Numbered from the stretch's first letter, positions 24,961 to 33,605 are shown. The stretch is DNA of 64,000 nt from Streptomyces minutiscleroticus (GCF_014650875.1 NZ_BMVU01000003.1:186001-250000), one strand, 5' to 3'. The notes: generated by a model from the letters alone, not told the origin. Translations and numbers: made by a program.

Positions 24961-25683
24961 TTAATTCCGGATCAGGCTGCCCGGGAGTTCCAGGAGGGCC
25001 AGGGGGTTGCCGTGCGCCTCGTCCAGGAGCCGGGCCCGGACCGTCGGCGCCAGGTCCTGGCCGGCGCGCGCGAGCAGGGCGGCGGCGTCGGGCCCGGGCA
25101 GGCCCTCGACGAGGAGTTCCGCCAGGCCGGGGGTGGTGAAGTCGCCCGGCTCGCCGTCGCGGACCGCGATCAGCACGGCCACCGCTTCGGCCCGGAGCCT
25201 GCGGGCGGCGAACAGCACGGCGTCGCTCGACGGCCGGTCCAGCCACTGCGCGTCGTCGACGAGGAGCAGCAGCGGCTGCCGCTCGGCGGCCGCGGCCAGC
25301 AGCATCATCAGCTGCGTGGCGACGCGGAAGCGGTCGGGCACCGCCCCGTCCCCGGCCGCCTCGGACAGCCCGACCGCCGCGGCCAGTGCGGCCGAGCGCT
25401 CCGGGGGCATCGCGAGGAGCGTGTCGGTGAGGGGGCCGACGAGGTCGTACAGGCCGGCGAAGGCCAGAGCGGACTCGTGCTCGACCCCGGTCGTCCGGAG
25501 CACGAGCGCTCCCGGTGCCCGGGCCGCCGCGTGGTCCAGCAGCGCCGTCTTCCCGATACCGGGCTGCCCCCGCAGGACGAGGGCGCCGCCCGCGCCCTCG
25601 GCGGTACGGGCCAGCAGGTCGTCGATCTCCGCGCGTTCTCGCTCACGGCCGACGAGAGCGGGAGGCGTGGGGCGTCGTGACAT
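24961..25683 (-). pseudogene. N-terminal ATPase part of the disrupted LAL-type LuxR regulator
   Basis: This 240-codon piece begins MSRRPTPPALVGRERERAEI, the usual LAL start. It has Walker A GQPGIGKTAL (residues 39-48) and Walker B LLLLVDDAQWLD (about 140-151). It breaks off after AHGNPLALLELPGSL, where two or three foreign codons lead to a TAA at 24961. The continuation of the regulator is at 21966 and leftward. A truncated ATPase domain without the HTH cannot act as a normal transcription factor. Confidence 0.85.
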
Positions 25684-25884
25684 GGCGTGATCAGGATATC
25701 CGCGCCCGGTCGGCGGGCCCCTCCGGGTCGGGGAGGGGCCGTACCCGGGCGGGCGGTACCGGTGGCGCCGGCCTCCTCACCGGTGACCGGACCGGTGACT
25801 TCGCAGATGCCCCGGTGGGTGCCGCGGCCGGAGCATGGACGACGTCGGGCCGAACGGCGGCCCCCTCCCCCGAAGGAGCTGGAC

Positions 25885-26718
25885 ATGACTGCGCGGACGT
25901 GGCTGATCACCGGTGTGAGCAGCGGCTTGGGCCGCCGTATGACCGAGCGGCTGCTCGCGGACGGCGACCGGGTCGCGGGCACGGTCCGCGACCCGGACGC
26001 GGTGGCCGACCTGAAGTCGGCCTACGGCGACCAGCTGTGGCCGGCCGAGCTCGACGTCACCGACCTCCCCGGTGTGCGCCGGGTCGTGGACGAGGCGTTC
26101 GAGGAGCTGGGCCGGATCGACGTCGTGGTGAACAACGCCGGATACGGGCTGTTCGGCGCGGCGGAGGAACTCTCCGACGAGCAGGTGCGGCACGAGATCG
26201 ACACCAACATGACCGGCTCGGTCCAGGTGGCCCGGGCGGCCCTGCCGCACCTGCGGGAGCAGGGCGGCGGCCGCATCATCCAGATCTCGACCTACGGCGG
26301 CCAGGCCACGCACCCGGGGGCCACGCTGTACCACGCGAGCAAGTGGGGCATCGAGGGCTTCATGGAGTCGCTGGCCAAGGAGGTCGCGGCCTTCGGCATC
26401 GAGGTGACGATCGTCGAGCCCGGCGGCGCCCGCACCGGCTTCCGCTCCGGCGGCGCCCGCCTGGCCGAGCCGCTGGCGGCCTACGACGGGACCCCCGCCG
26501 CCGTGGTCCGCGGCATCAGGAACGCCCCGCCGTCCCCCGGGGACCCCGCGAAGATGGCCGCCGCGATCATCGAGAGCGCCGGGCGGACGCCCGCTCCGCG
26601 CCGCCTGGTGCTGGGCAGCGACTCCTACCGGTTCATGCACGACGCCCTGACCGAGCGGCTGGCCGAGCTGGAGGCGCAGAAGGAGTCCGCCGCCACGACC
26701 GACTCGCCGGCCGCCTGA
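25885..26718 (+). CDS. Short-chain dehydrogenase/reductase
   Basis: GAAGGAGCT precedes the ATG at 25885, giving 277 residues. It has the classical SDR pattern: TGVSSGLGR (TGxxxGxG cofactor loop), NNAG in VVVNNAGYGLFG, and the catalytic set Ser (QISTYGG), Tyr and Lys (YHASK). The Arg in VAGTVRD after strand 2 favours NADP(H). It is divergent from the broken LAL regulator across 201 bp with direct repeats of ACCGGTGA, so it may have lost its original control. Substrate unknown. Confidence 0.92.
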   Translation: MTARTWLITGVSSGLGRRMTERLLADGDRVAGTVRDPDAVADLKSAYGDQLWPAELDVTDLPGVRRVVDEAFEELGRIDVVVNNAGYGLFGAAEELSDEQVRHEIDTNMTGSVQVARAALPHLREQGGGRIIQISTYGGQATHPGATLYHASKWGIEGFMESLAKEVAAFGIEVTIVEPGGARTGFRSGGARLAEPLAAYDGTPAAVVRGIRNAPPSPGDPAKMAAAIIESAGRTPAPRRLVLGSDSYRFMHDALTERLAELEAQKESAATTDSPAA

Positions 26719-26769
26719 CCGGGGATCCCGGCCCACGCCGACCTCGCGGGTCCCCGGGCGTCCACCGGC

Positions 26770-27711
26770 TCATCCGGTCGGGTGCTGTCCCGGGGGACGG
26801 GCACCGGACCGGCTGTGGGCGTTCCAGTCGGCCCGGCCGCCGACGCCCAGGACCCCGGTGTGCGACGCGAGGTCCTGGGCGGTGAGGGTGCGCATCTCCC
26901 GGCGGGCGACGCGGGCCACCAGGGCGGGGAAGACGGGCCGCAGGGGCTGGCACCAGCGCAGCCAGGGCGGCGCGTAGACGTTCAGGGCGCGGTGCTCGAT
27001 CCCGGTGGCCAGCCAGCGGGCGACCTGCGCCGGGCTGTGGACGCGGCGGGCGGGGCCGGGCTGGTGCCTGCGCAGCGCGGACAGGACGGGGTGCTCGTCC
27101 ATCCCGGAGACCATGTCGGTGCCGGTCCAGTGGAGGTAGGCGATGCCCACGGTGACACCGTCGGGTTCCACCTCGCCGCGCAGCGCGTACGCGAAGGACT
27201 CGGCGCCGGCCTTGGAGGCGCAGTAGGCGCTCATCATCGGCGCGGCGCCGAACGCGGCGGTCGAGGCGATCTGCAGGAAGTAGCCGCGCGTGCGCCGCAG
27301 GTGCGGCAGGAAGGCGCGGGCGGTGTTCGCGGAGCCGGTGAGGTTGACGTCGATGACACGCTGCCACAGGTCGGCGTCGACGGCGGCGAAGGGGCCTCCG
27401 GCGGCGATGCCGGCGTTCGCCACGACGACGCTCGCCGGGCCGAACCGCGCGGTCACCTCCGCGGCGGCGTGGTCGAGCGCGGCGCGGTCGGTGACGTCGG
27501 CCTCGACGCACAGGGCGGGTGCGGGCAGCTCCGCGGCGACCCGGCACAGCGATTCCTTCTCGCGGCCGATCAGCGCGACCCGCACGCCCGTCGCGGACAG
27601 CTGTCGCACCAGCGCCTCACCGACACCTCGCGCCGCCCCGGTCACGACCGCGATGCGTCCGCGCAGCACCGCGGGGTCCCGCCGCCCCGGCCGGAAGACA
27701 AGCCTCTGCAT
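26770..27711 (-). CDS. Short-chain dehydrogenase/reductase
   Basis: The 313-residue protein has TGAARGVGEAL (cofactor loop), ADVTD, VVANAGIAAGG, the catalytic Ser in IASTAAFG, and YCASK. The extended C-terminal third (from about residue 200) with WLATGIEHRALNVYAPPWLR is typical of the larger actinobacterial SDRs. It differs clearly from the SDR at 25885, so the two are not a recent duplication. It converges on that gene. Substrate unknown. Confidence 0.9.
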   Translation of the reverse strand: MQRLVFRPGRRDPAVLRGRIAVVTGAARGVGEALVRQLSATGVRVALIGREKESLCRVAAELPAPALCVEADVTDRAALDHAAAEVTARFGPASVVVANAGIAAGGPFAAVDADLWQRVIDVNLTGSANTARAFLPHLRRTRGYFLQIASTAAFGAAPMMSAYCASKAGAESFAYALRGEVEPDGVTVGIAYLHWTGTDMVSGMDEHPVLSALRRHQPGPARRVHSPAQVARWLATGIEHRALNVYAPPWLRWCQPLRPVFPALVARVARREMRTLTAQDLASHTGVLGVGGRADWNAHSRSGARPPGQHPTG

Positions 27712-27799
27712 GGTGTGGTCCTCCTTCGGGCCCAGCCTTGCCGATCCAGGACCCGTACGCACGCCCGGCCCGCCGCGGCACGGGCCGACGGGGTGGCGG

Positions 27800-28180
27800 T
27801 CAGCCGGTGGTCCCGTCCTCCAGGTGGAGGGCCTGGTGCAGGGTGGGACAGCAGTCGATGACGGTGTCGAGGCCGCTGACCTGGAGGATCCGCCGCACGG
27901 GGCGCTGGGGGCGGGCCAGGCGGATCCATCCGGGTGTGCCGAGGGTGGCGCGGTGGAGGGCGACCAGGGCGTTGATGCCGGTGGAGTCCATGAAAGTGAC
28001 CCATCTGAGGTCCACCACGAGGCGGACGGGGTCGGTCGCGCAGGCCGCGAGGGCGCGGCGCAGACGGCCGACGGTGTGGAGGTCGACCTCGCCCTGCAGG
28101 CCGAGGACGGTGGTGCCGTCGGTGACGGTGCGGACGACGGTCAGCCAGCTGGCACCGTCTGTGTCGTAGGAGCTGGTCAC
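27800..28180 (-). CDS. STAS-domain anti-sigma factor antagonist
   Basis: AGAGGGACGT precedes a GTG at 28180, giving 126 residues. The STAS fold is clear: VLGLQGEVDLHTVGRLRRAL, then VVDLRWVTFMDSTGINALV, where the Ser after Asp is the usual phosphorylation site of SpoIIAA/BldG-type antagonists. Dephosphorylated forms bind a kinase anti-sigma factor and free a sigma factor. No partner kinase or sigma gene lies nearby, so its partners are encoded elsewhere. Confidence 0.9.
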   Translation of the reverse strand: MTSSYDTDGASWLTVVRTVTDGTTVLGLQGEVDLHTVGRLRRALAACATDPVRLVVDLRWVTFMDSTGINALVALHRATLGTPGWIRLARPQRPVRRILQVSGLDTVIDCCPTLHQALHLEDGTTG

Positions 28181-28523
28181 ACGTCCCTCTGCAACGGTCG
28201 GCGAAGATCTTTCCCACGCTTTCCGAAGGCCGGGGCCGGGGACCGGACGGGCTTGCTCCACGTGGCCTCTTTGGCGTGAACGCGCCACTATGGCAAAGGA
28301 ATTGCACGAGGTCCAGAGGGAGATCGTGCCATGCCATGCCATGCCGTGTCGGCCGGTGCCACTGTGTACGACGGGACCGCACGCGCACGACACGGTGGGA
28401 CCACACGCGTGTGCACGGCACAGTGGGACCGCACGCGCACGCGCACGGCGGGACGGTGACGCGGGCAGGGCCGCGTCACCGGGAGGCCGCAGGCGCGGGG
28501 ACCGGCACGCGCAGGGGCCGGTG
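28181..28523. other. Intergenic region with short repeats
   Basis: No gene is supported. From about 28326 there are four overlapping ATGCC units. They are followed by repeated GTGGGACC(A/G)CACGCG and CGCACGCGCAC stretches up to about 28460. The region separates the STAS gene from the stop of the oxygenase and may hold their control signals. No clear promoter was identified. Confidence 0.5.
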
Positions 28524-29684
28524 TCAGGAGACGGTGGCCGCGGGCGGGGTCCAGCGGTGGGTGCGGGGCACGCCGCCGTCCACGCCGTAGTCCTTCTTCA
28601 GCTGCTCGGGGATGGCGTAGTGCATCACCCGGCCGCGGGTGAGCGAGGACAGTTCGAGGACGGTGGTGAGGTGGCCCAGGCGGTCCAGGGCCCAGGCGCC
28701 CAGGGGCGAGCGGTCCTCGATCGTCTCCAGCACCCCCAGCAGGTGGGGGACGGCCCTGACGACGGTGTCCCACGGCGTGCGCGGCACCTCCAGCCAGTCG
28801 GCGCAGGTGTCGCCGACGAGGTGGCGGATCAGGGCGGAGACGACGGGGTCGAAGAAGGTGCCGGGGACGACCTCCTCGTACAGGTCGATCAGTTGCCGCG
28901 TCAGGTGCGCGCCCTCGGGGCTGGGGCCCATGTGGCGCAGCATGTAGAGGTCGAGGAAGTGCCGTGCCTCCTCCAGGGTCCTGGGCACGGCGTCCTGGTC
29001 GACGCCGAGGATCGCGCCGACCACGCGCCAGGCGTAGTAGTAGGCCTCGGCGCCCTCGGTGCTCATGTGGATGCCGAGCCGGTGCAGGCTGTCCAGGACG
29101 AGCAGGGAGAAGAACATCTGCCCGCCGATCATGTCCTCCTGGCAGATCGGCACGCCGAGCGTGCCGCTGTCCCAGCGGTCCTCCCGTTCCAGATGGTGGC
29201 GGATGGAGGCGTGCAGCAGGCGGACCTTCTGGGCGGCGGGGACGAAGCGGCCGCCGGCCTCGAACGCGTCCGGCTGCATGAGGTGGACGGTGAACTGCCC
29301 GGTCTCCGCCATCCGCTTCGAGGGGTACTCCAGCCCGTGGGTGGCCGACAGCAGCTTCGCCACGTGGGGGACGAGGTAGCAGGCGGGCATGGCGGCGAAG
29401 GACAGGGCGGTGGAGATGTGGACGTTGTTGTCGATGAAGAACAGCCGGGCCTTCTCCATCTCGGCCCAGTCCACCCAGGCCGGCGGCACGGCGGTCGCCT
29501 CCAGGTACTCGCGTGCCACGGCGGGCAGCCCGCGGGGGAGCTCCTGGCCCGAGGTGGAGACGTAGCGCATCAGCGCGTTGAACGTGCCGACCTCCCCCCG
29601 CTCGAAGAGGGTGGCGACGACAGCGTCGGCCAGTTCGTCCCCGCCGGCGCGCAGCGCGTCCATCGAGGCGTCGGTGTAGGTCAT
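28524..29684 (-). CDS. MpaB/Lcp-type (DUF2236) haem oxygenase family protein
   Basis: The 386-residue all-helical protein matches the ER-bound-oxygenase MpaB / latex-clearing-protein superfamily. It has an N-terminal MRYVSTSGQELPRGL segment, FFIDNNVHISTALSFAAMPA, and a conserved Arg/His-rich core near LLHASIRHHLE. Characterised relatives use haem b to cleave isoprenoid double bonds, as in polyisoprene or the mycophenolic acid side chain. No Sec or Tat signal is visible, unlike secreted Lcp. It sits 110 bp downstream of a polyprenyl synthase gene in the same direction, suggesting an isoprenoid substrate (inference). Confidence 0.82.
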   Translation of the reverse strand: MTYTDASMDALRAGGDELADAVVATLFERGEVGTFNALMRYVSTSGQELPRGLPAVAREYLEATAVPPAWVDWAEMEKARLFFIDNNVHISTALSFAAMPACYLVPHVAKLLSATHGLEYPSKRMAETGQFTVHLMQPDAFEAGGRFVPAAQKVRLLHASIRHHLEREDRWDSGTLGVPICQEDMIGGQMFFSLLVLDSLHRLGIHMSTEGAEAYYYAWRVVGAILGVDQDAVPRTLEEARHFLDLYMLRHMGPSPEGAHLTRQLIDLYEEVVPGTFFDPVVSALIRHLVGDTCADWLEVPRTPWDTVVRAVPHLLGVLETIEDRSPLGAWALDRLGHLTTVLELSSLTRGRVMHYAIPEQLKKDYGVDGGVPRTHRWTPPAATVS

Positions 29685-29793
29685 GACGGGACCGTCCTTG
29701 CTTCTGCGTGCGCCGGCCGCGGGCACCGGGGGCGCGGCCACGGCCGCGGGGCGAACGGGGTGGAAAAGAGGGGGCGGGTGCCACGAGGGCGGG

Positions 29794-30846
29794 TCAGTGG
29801 AGGCGGTCGGTGGCCGAGGAGGCCAGTGCGGCGAGCGCGTGCCGCGTGCGAGGCGGCAGATCCAGCTCGTCCAGGGCCCGGGTGGCCTCCTCCACCCGTG
29901 CGCCGATCATTCGCTCGATCCGCTCCGGGGCCCCCACGTCGCGCATCAGCGCACGCACACGTGTCAGGTCGCCCTCGTCCAGATCGCGCCGGCCCAGCAC
30001 GAGGCGCAGCCGCTCGCGCTGCGCGGCGTCGGCCGCCTTCCACGTCTCGGCGAGCAGGGCGGTGGGCCGGTGGGCCCGGATGTCGTCCAGGCTCGCCTTG
30101 CCGGTGCGGTCCGGGTCGCCGAACAGGCCGAGCAGGTCGTCGCGCAGCTGGAAGGCCTCGCCCAGCGGCAGCCCGTAGGCGGAGAGCCCCTGCCGCAGCC
30201 GCGGCGCGGCGCCGGCCAGCAGGCCGCCCATCAACAAGGGCTGCTCGACGGTGTACTTGGCGGTCTTGTAGCGGAGCACCCGCAGGGAGACCTCCGTGTC
30301 CGGGCGGGTGCCGGTGTGCAGGATCTCCAGGCACTCGCCCGCGATCAGCTCCCGGGCCAGCGCCGCCCACAGCGGGCGGGCGCGGGCCAGGTAGGCGGCG
30401 GGCAGCCCGCTGGTGGCGAACAACTGTCCCGCCAACGACATCAGCAAGTCCCCGACCAGCAGGGCCAGGGAGCGGGCGGCGTGCCGGGCGTCGGGCCGCC
30501 CCCGCAACGGCACCCGCAGGGCGTGGTGCGCGGTGGGCAGGCCGTGGCGCAGGGGGCTGTCGTCGATGAGGTCGTCGTGGACGACCGCCGCGGCGTGCAC
30601 CAGCTCCATGGAGGCGGCGGCGCGCAGCAGGGCCTCGCTGTCGGGCTGGCCGGCCGCGCGCCAGCCCCAGTGGCAGAACGCCGCCCGCAGCCGTTTGCCG
30701 TGCCCGGCCGCGCGCCGGACCTGTTCGGCCACCGGCGCGAGGTCGGGGTCGACGGCCAGCAGGTGCTCGCCCTCCTCGGCCAGGAAGCCGCGCAGGACGC
30801 CGTCGACGCGCTCCTTGAAGGCCGCGGGGTCCCACCGGTCAGACAT
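29794..30846 (-). CDS. Polyprenyl diphosphate synthase family protein
   Basis: The 350-residue protein carries the first aspartate-rich motif VVHDDLIDDS (about residues 92-101) and the second as LRDDLLGLFGD (about 236-246). It also has the GKRLR substrate-binding Arg/Lys. These trans-prenyl transferases condense isopentenyl diphosphate with allylic diphosphates. The second motif has Gly for the last Asp (DDLLG), as in many actinomycete geranylgeranyl-type synthases. Start is ATG 30846 (GTG 30852 also possible). It overlaps the small gene upstream by 8 nt, so they are translationally coupled. Confidence 0.9.
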   Translation of the reverse strand: MSDRWDPAAFKERVDGVLRGFLAEEGEHLLAVDPDLAPVAEQVRRAAGHGKRLRAAFCHWGWRAAGQPDSEALLRAAASMELVHAAAVVHDDLIDDSPLRHGLPTAHHALRVPLRGRPDARHAARSLALLVGDLLMSLAGQLFATSGLPAAYLARARPLWAALARELIAGECLEILHTGTRPDTEVSLRVLRYKTAKYTVEQPLLMGGLLAGAAPRLRQGLSAYGLPLGEAFQLRDDLLGLFGDPDRTGKASLDDIRAHRPTALLAETWKAADAAQRERLRLVLGRRDLDEGDLTRVRALMRDVGAPERIERMIGARVEEATRALDELDLPPRTRHALAALASSATDRLH

Positions 30847-31123
30847 CGTCACCCGTCGCGGTCTGCCGGGCGAGCACGTGCCGGGCGAGTACCTCCAGGT
30901 GGGCCGGTGGTGAGGAGGCGTAGCGGTCCAGGACCAGCCGGCCGCGCGCGGTCAGGTCCCGCTCCGCGTCCCGGGCGAGGTCGGCGGTGTCGGAGCGGCG
31001 CAGCAGCCCGCGCACCGAGCCGATCGCCGACCCCACCGTGTCGAGTGCGAGACCGGCCAGTCCGGCCAGCAGGAGAACGGGCCGTTCGCCCGGGCCCGGG
31101 TCATGGTGCGATGCGTGCGGCAC
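30839..31123 (-). CDS. Small hypothetical protein coupled to polyprenyl synthase
   Basis: A GTG at 31123 is preceded by AGGTGGAGGG. The 94-residue product has a hydrophobic segment (PVLLLAGLAGLALDTVG, about residues 16-32) and then a charged helical part (RDAERDLTARGRLVLDRY). One membrane-associating helix is plausible. The stop overlaps the synthase start, so the pair is made together. I do not recognise a family; a membrane anchor or regulator for the synthase is one possibility. Confidence 0.68.
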   Translation of the reverse strand: MPHASHHDPGPGERPVLLLAGLAGLALDTVGSAIGSVRGLLRRSDTADLARDAERDLTARGRLVLDRYASSPPAHLEVLARHVLARQTATGDDV

Positions 31124-31300
31124 AACCCTCCACCTCTCAGGTCCAGTACGGAGCACAGTGCCGATACGTGACACTGTGCTCCCAGCATGGCGGCACGCAC
31201 CCGGGCGGAGATCGGCGATTCCCGTATCGGATGACACGGCAGAACACACGTGGGATAACCGGAGGCGGTGGCGGGCCGGCCGGCCGTAGCATGGCCCACC

Positions 31301-31756
31301 GTGAAGCGGCGACAGCAGAAGAACCTCTCCCGTCATCTCTTCGAAGCGACGCTGTCGGGTGACGCCGCCCGGGTGAGGGCGCTCCTGCGGGCCGGAGCGG
31401 ACCCGGAGCGAAGGTACGGCGACGGCTCCACCCCGCTCTACTTCGCGTCCGTGCAGGGAGAGGCCGAGGTCGCACGCCTGCTGATGGAGGCCGGGGCCGC
31501 CCCTGACACCGAGAGCGGCGAAGACGGCTCGCAGGGCACACCGTTGTGCGCGGCCGCGTGCTGGGGACACACCGGGACGGTGCGCGAGCTGTTGGCGCAC
31601 GGCGCCGACCCGAACCTCCGCGAGGACCACGGAACAGGTCTGTCCCCTCTGGAATGGGCCGAGCACGGTCCCCACCCCGGGACCGCCGGACTGCTCACGG
31701 CAGCGGGAGCGGAGCCCGCGAGGAGACCGTCCGACGGCTCACGGCCCGGTCGTTGA
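31301..31756 (+). CDS. Ankyrin-repeat protein
   Basis: From the GTG at 31301 the product has 151 residues. Three ankyrin repeats follow each other: LFEATLSGDAARVRALLRAG with ADPERRYGDGSTPLYFA; GEAEVARLLMEAGAAPD; and GHTGTVRELLAHGADPN with SPLEWAEH. Such repeats form protein-protein binding surfaces. There is no signal peptide. The partner is unknown, and the gene stands alone on the plus strand. The upstream ATG at 31291 is out of frame with this reading. Confidence 0.88.
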   Translation: MKRRQQKNLSRHLFEATLSGDAARVRALLRAGADPERRYGDGSTPLYFASVQGEAEVARLLMEAGAAPDTESGEDGSQGTPLCAAACWGHTGTVRELLAHGADPNLREDHGTGLSPLEWAEHGPHPGTAGLLTAAGAEPARRPSDGSRPGR

Positions 31757-31771
31757 CCCGTTGCCCCCCTG

Positions 31772-31887
31772 CGCCGACGAGGGCGTCACGAGCTCTCCTT
31801 CGGCGACGAGGGCGTCACGCGCCCTCCACCGGTGACGGTGTCACGAGCCATCCGTCACCGGCGACGGTGTCACGAGCCCTTCCTCAC
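31772..31887. repeat. Four tandem copies of a 29-bp degenerate repeat
   Basis: The units are 31772-31800, 31801-31829, 31830-31858 and 31859-31887. The shared core is CGGCGACG(A/G)(G/T)GTCACGAGCC. A partial fifth unit follows. The last two units encode the C-terminal tail of the leftward NikE-like ATPase. The copies abut without spacers, which excludes a CRISPR array. Confidence 0.85.
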
Positions 31888-32551
31888 CGGCGACGGCGTC
31901 GGACAGGTCGTCCCAGTGGACGGTGCGGTCGCACCAGCGGTGCAGGAGCGTGTGGTCGTGGCCGACGGCGAGGAGGCCCGCGCCGGTGGCGGCGCGGTAG
32001 TCCTCGACGGCCGCGACCAGCGCGGCGGTGGTGGACGCGTCGAGCATGGCGGTCATCTCGTCGCAGATCAGCCAGCGCGGCCGCAGGACGAGGGCGCGGG
32101 CGAGGCAGGCACGCTGCAACTGCCCGTCGCTGACCTCGTGGGGCCGCCGGCCCAGCAGGTCCCGGGTCAGGCCGACGGCCGCGGCCAGCTCGGGGACCCG
32201 CCGCGGTGCCTCCTCGCGGCGTCCGGTGGCGCGCAGCGGTTCGGCGATCAGGTCCGCGAGCCGCAGGCGCGGGTCGGCGGAGAGCCGTGGCTGCTGGAAG
32301 ACGACGCCGACGGCGGTGCGTTGCGCGCGCGGGGCGCGGTGGCGCCAGCGCCGTACGGGCTCGCCGTCGAGCACCAGGGTGCCGGCGTCGGGGCGGTGCA
32401 GCAGGGCGGCGACGCGGGCGAGGGTGGACTTGCCGCAGCCGCTGGGACCGAGCAGACCGACGGCCTCACCGGGGGCGACGGCCAGGGAGACACCGTGGAC
32501 GACCGGGGCCTTCCTGGCGTACCCGGCGGTGACGGAGCGCAGCTCAAGCAC
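31841..32551 (-). CDS. nikE: Nickel/peptide-type ABC transporter ATPase (NikE-like)
   Basis: The 236-residue ATPase has Walker A GPSGCGKST (residues 36-44), a Q-loop in FQQPR, signature VSDGQLQRACLARAL with Asp in place of the usual second Gly, and Walker B WLICDE. It is shorter than NikD and lacks the oligopeptide C-terminal extension. Its start overlaps the stop of the NikD-like gene. It is the last gene of a five-gene import operon ordered binding protein, permease, permease, ATPase, ATPase. The C-terminal tail is encoded by 29-bp repeats. Confidence 0.88.
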   Translation of the reverse strand: MLELRSVTAGYARKAPVVHGVSLAVAPGEAVGLLGPSGCGKSTLARVAALLHRPDAGTLVLDGEPVRRWRHRAPRAQRTAVGVVFQQPRLSADPRLRLADLIAEPLRATGRREEAPRRVPELAAAVGLTRDLLGRRPHEVSDGQLQRACLARALVLRPRWLICDEMTAMLDASTTAALVAAVEDYRAATGAGLLAVGHDHTLLHRWCDRTVHWDDLSDAVAGEEGLVTPSPVTDGS

Positions 32552-33605
32552 GGATGTCCTCCGTGGACGACGCGGTGGGGGAGGGCGCCTCGCCGTCGTC
32601 CCCCGGCAGGGGGTGGTGGCAGGCGAGCCCGCCGACCGTGGCCGGCAGGGCGGCGCACGCGGCGGAGGCGCGCGGGCAGCGCGGCGCGAAGGCGCAGCCC
32701 TCGGGCAGGTCGCCGAGTTCGGGCGGCATGCCGGGCACGGGGGCGAAGGCCCGGTCGGGCAGGGCCTGGAGCAGGCCGCGGCTGTACGGGTGGCGGGGGC
32801 CCGGCGTGCCGAAGAAGGAGGCGGCGTCGGCCAGTTCGACGAGGCGGCCGGCGTACATGACGGCGACCCGGTCGGCGACGCGCTCGGCGGCCGCCAGGTC
32901 GTGGGTGATCATCAGCAGGCCGCGTCCGGTCCCGCCCGCGGCGTCCGGGGCGTCGACGTGGCGGCGCAGTTCGTCGACGGTGCGGTCCACCAGGGCGCGG
33001 TCGAGGCCGGTGGTCGGTTCGTCGGCGAGCAGCAGGGGCGCGTCGCCGACGAGGGCGAGCGCGGTGGCGGCGCGCTGGGCGAGGCCGCCGGAGAGTTCGT
33101 GCGGGTAGCGGTCGAGGTGGTCGGCGGGGAAGGCGGCGCGGTCGGCGGCGGCCCGGGCCGCCGCGCGCACGGCGGCGCGGCCGCGCACCCCGGTCAGCGC
33201 GGAGACCGTCTCCTGCGTCTGGGAGCGGACGGTGCGCACGGGGGTGAGGTGGGCGGCGGGGCTCTGCGGTACGAGGCCGACGAGGCGGCCGCGTACCGTG
33301 CGGGAGAGGGTCCTCTCGTCGGCGGCGAGCAGGTCGAGGTCGCCGAGCAGGGCCCTGCCCGCGGTCCGGGCGTTGGCGGGGAGCAGGCCGAGGAGGGCGG
33401 AGGCAAGGACGGACTTGCCGCAGCCGCTCTCGCCGATCAGGGCCAGGCATTCGCCGGCCGCCACGTCGAAGTGCGCGTCGGTGACGGCGGCGACGCGGCG
33501 CCCGCCGGGCATGAGGAAGCGCACCGACAGCCCGCGCACCGACAGGACGGGGGTCCGTCCGGGCACGGCCGCGGCCTCGCTCGACGGTGGTGCGGGGGCG
33601 GTCAC
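32544..33605 (-). CDS. nikD: Nickel/peptide-type ABC transporter ATPase (NikD-like)
   Basis: The 353-residue ATPase starts at a GTG in a GTGA overlap with the permease stop. It has Walker A GESGCGKSV, signature ELSGGLAQRAATA and Walker B LLLADEPTTGLD. It carries the C-terminal oligopeptide/nickel-type extension with cysteines (CAFAPRCPRASAAC). It hydrolyses ATP together with the NikE-like subunit to drive import. Four-base overlaps on both sides fix its place in the operon. Confidence 0.9.
   Translation of the reverse strand: MTAPAPPSSEAAAVPGRTPVLSVRGLSVRFLMPGGRRVAAVTDAHFDVAAGECLALIGESGCGKSVLASALLGLLPANARTAGRALLGDLDLLAADERTLSRTVRGRLVGLVPQSPAAHLTPVRTVRSQTQETVSALTGVRGRAAVRAAARAAADRAAFPADHLDRYPHELSGGLAQRAATALALVGDAPLLLADEPTTGLDRALVDRTVDELRRHVDAPDAAGGTGRGLLMITHDLAAAERVADRVAVMYAGRLVELADAASFFGTPGPRHPYSRGLLQALPDRAFAPVPGMPPELGDLPEGCAFAPRCPRASAACAALPATVGGLACHHPLPGDDGEAPSPTASSTEDIRA

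Noticed and set aside
21963..24975. Target duplication CCGGACAG / CCGGATCAG at the ends of the 3-kb insertion
   Set aside because: The two copies differ by an indel, and part of the match is expected from the regulator's own sequence, so it is not a secure duplication.
24710..25246. A 178-codon minus-strand frame covering the end of the regulator fragment
   Set aside because: Its N-terminal half is only the shadow of the LAL ATPase; just the last 85 or so codons in foreign DNA are worth noting.
31772..31887. CRISPR-like array of 29-bp units
   Set aside because: The units abut with no spacers, are degenerate and partly coding, and no cas gene is near.
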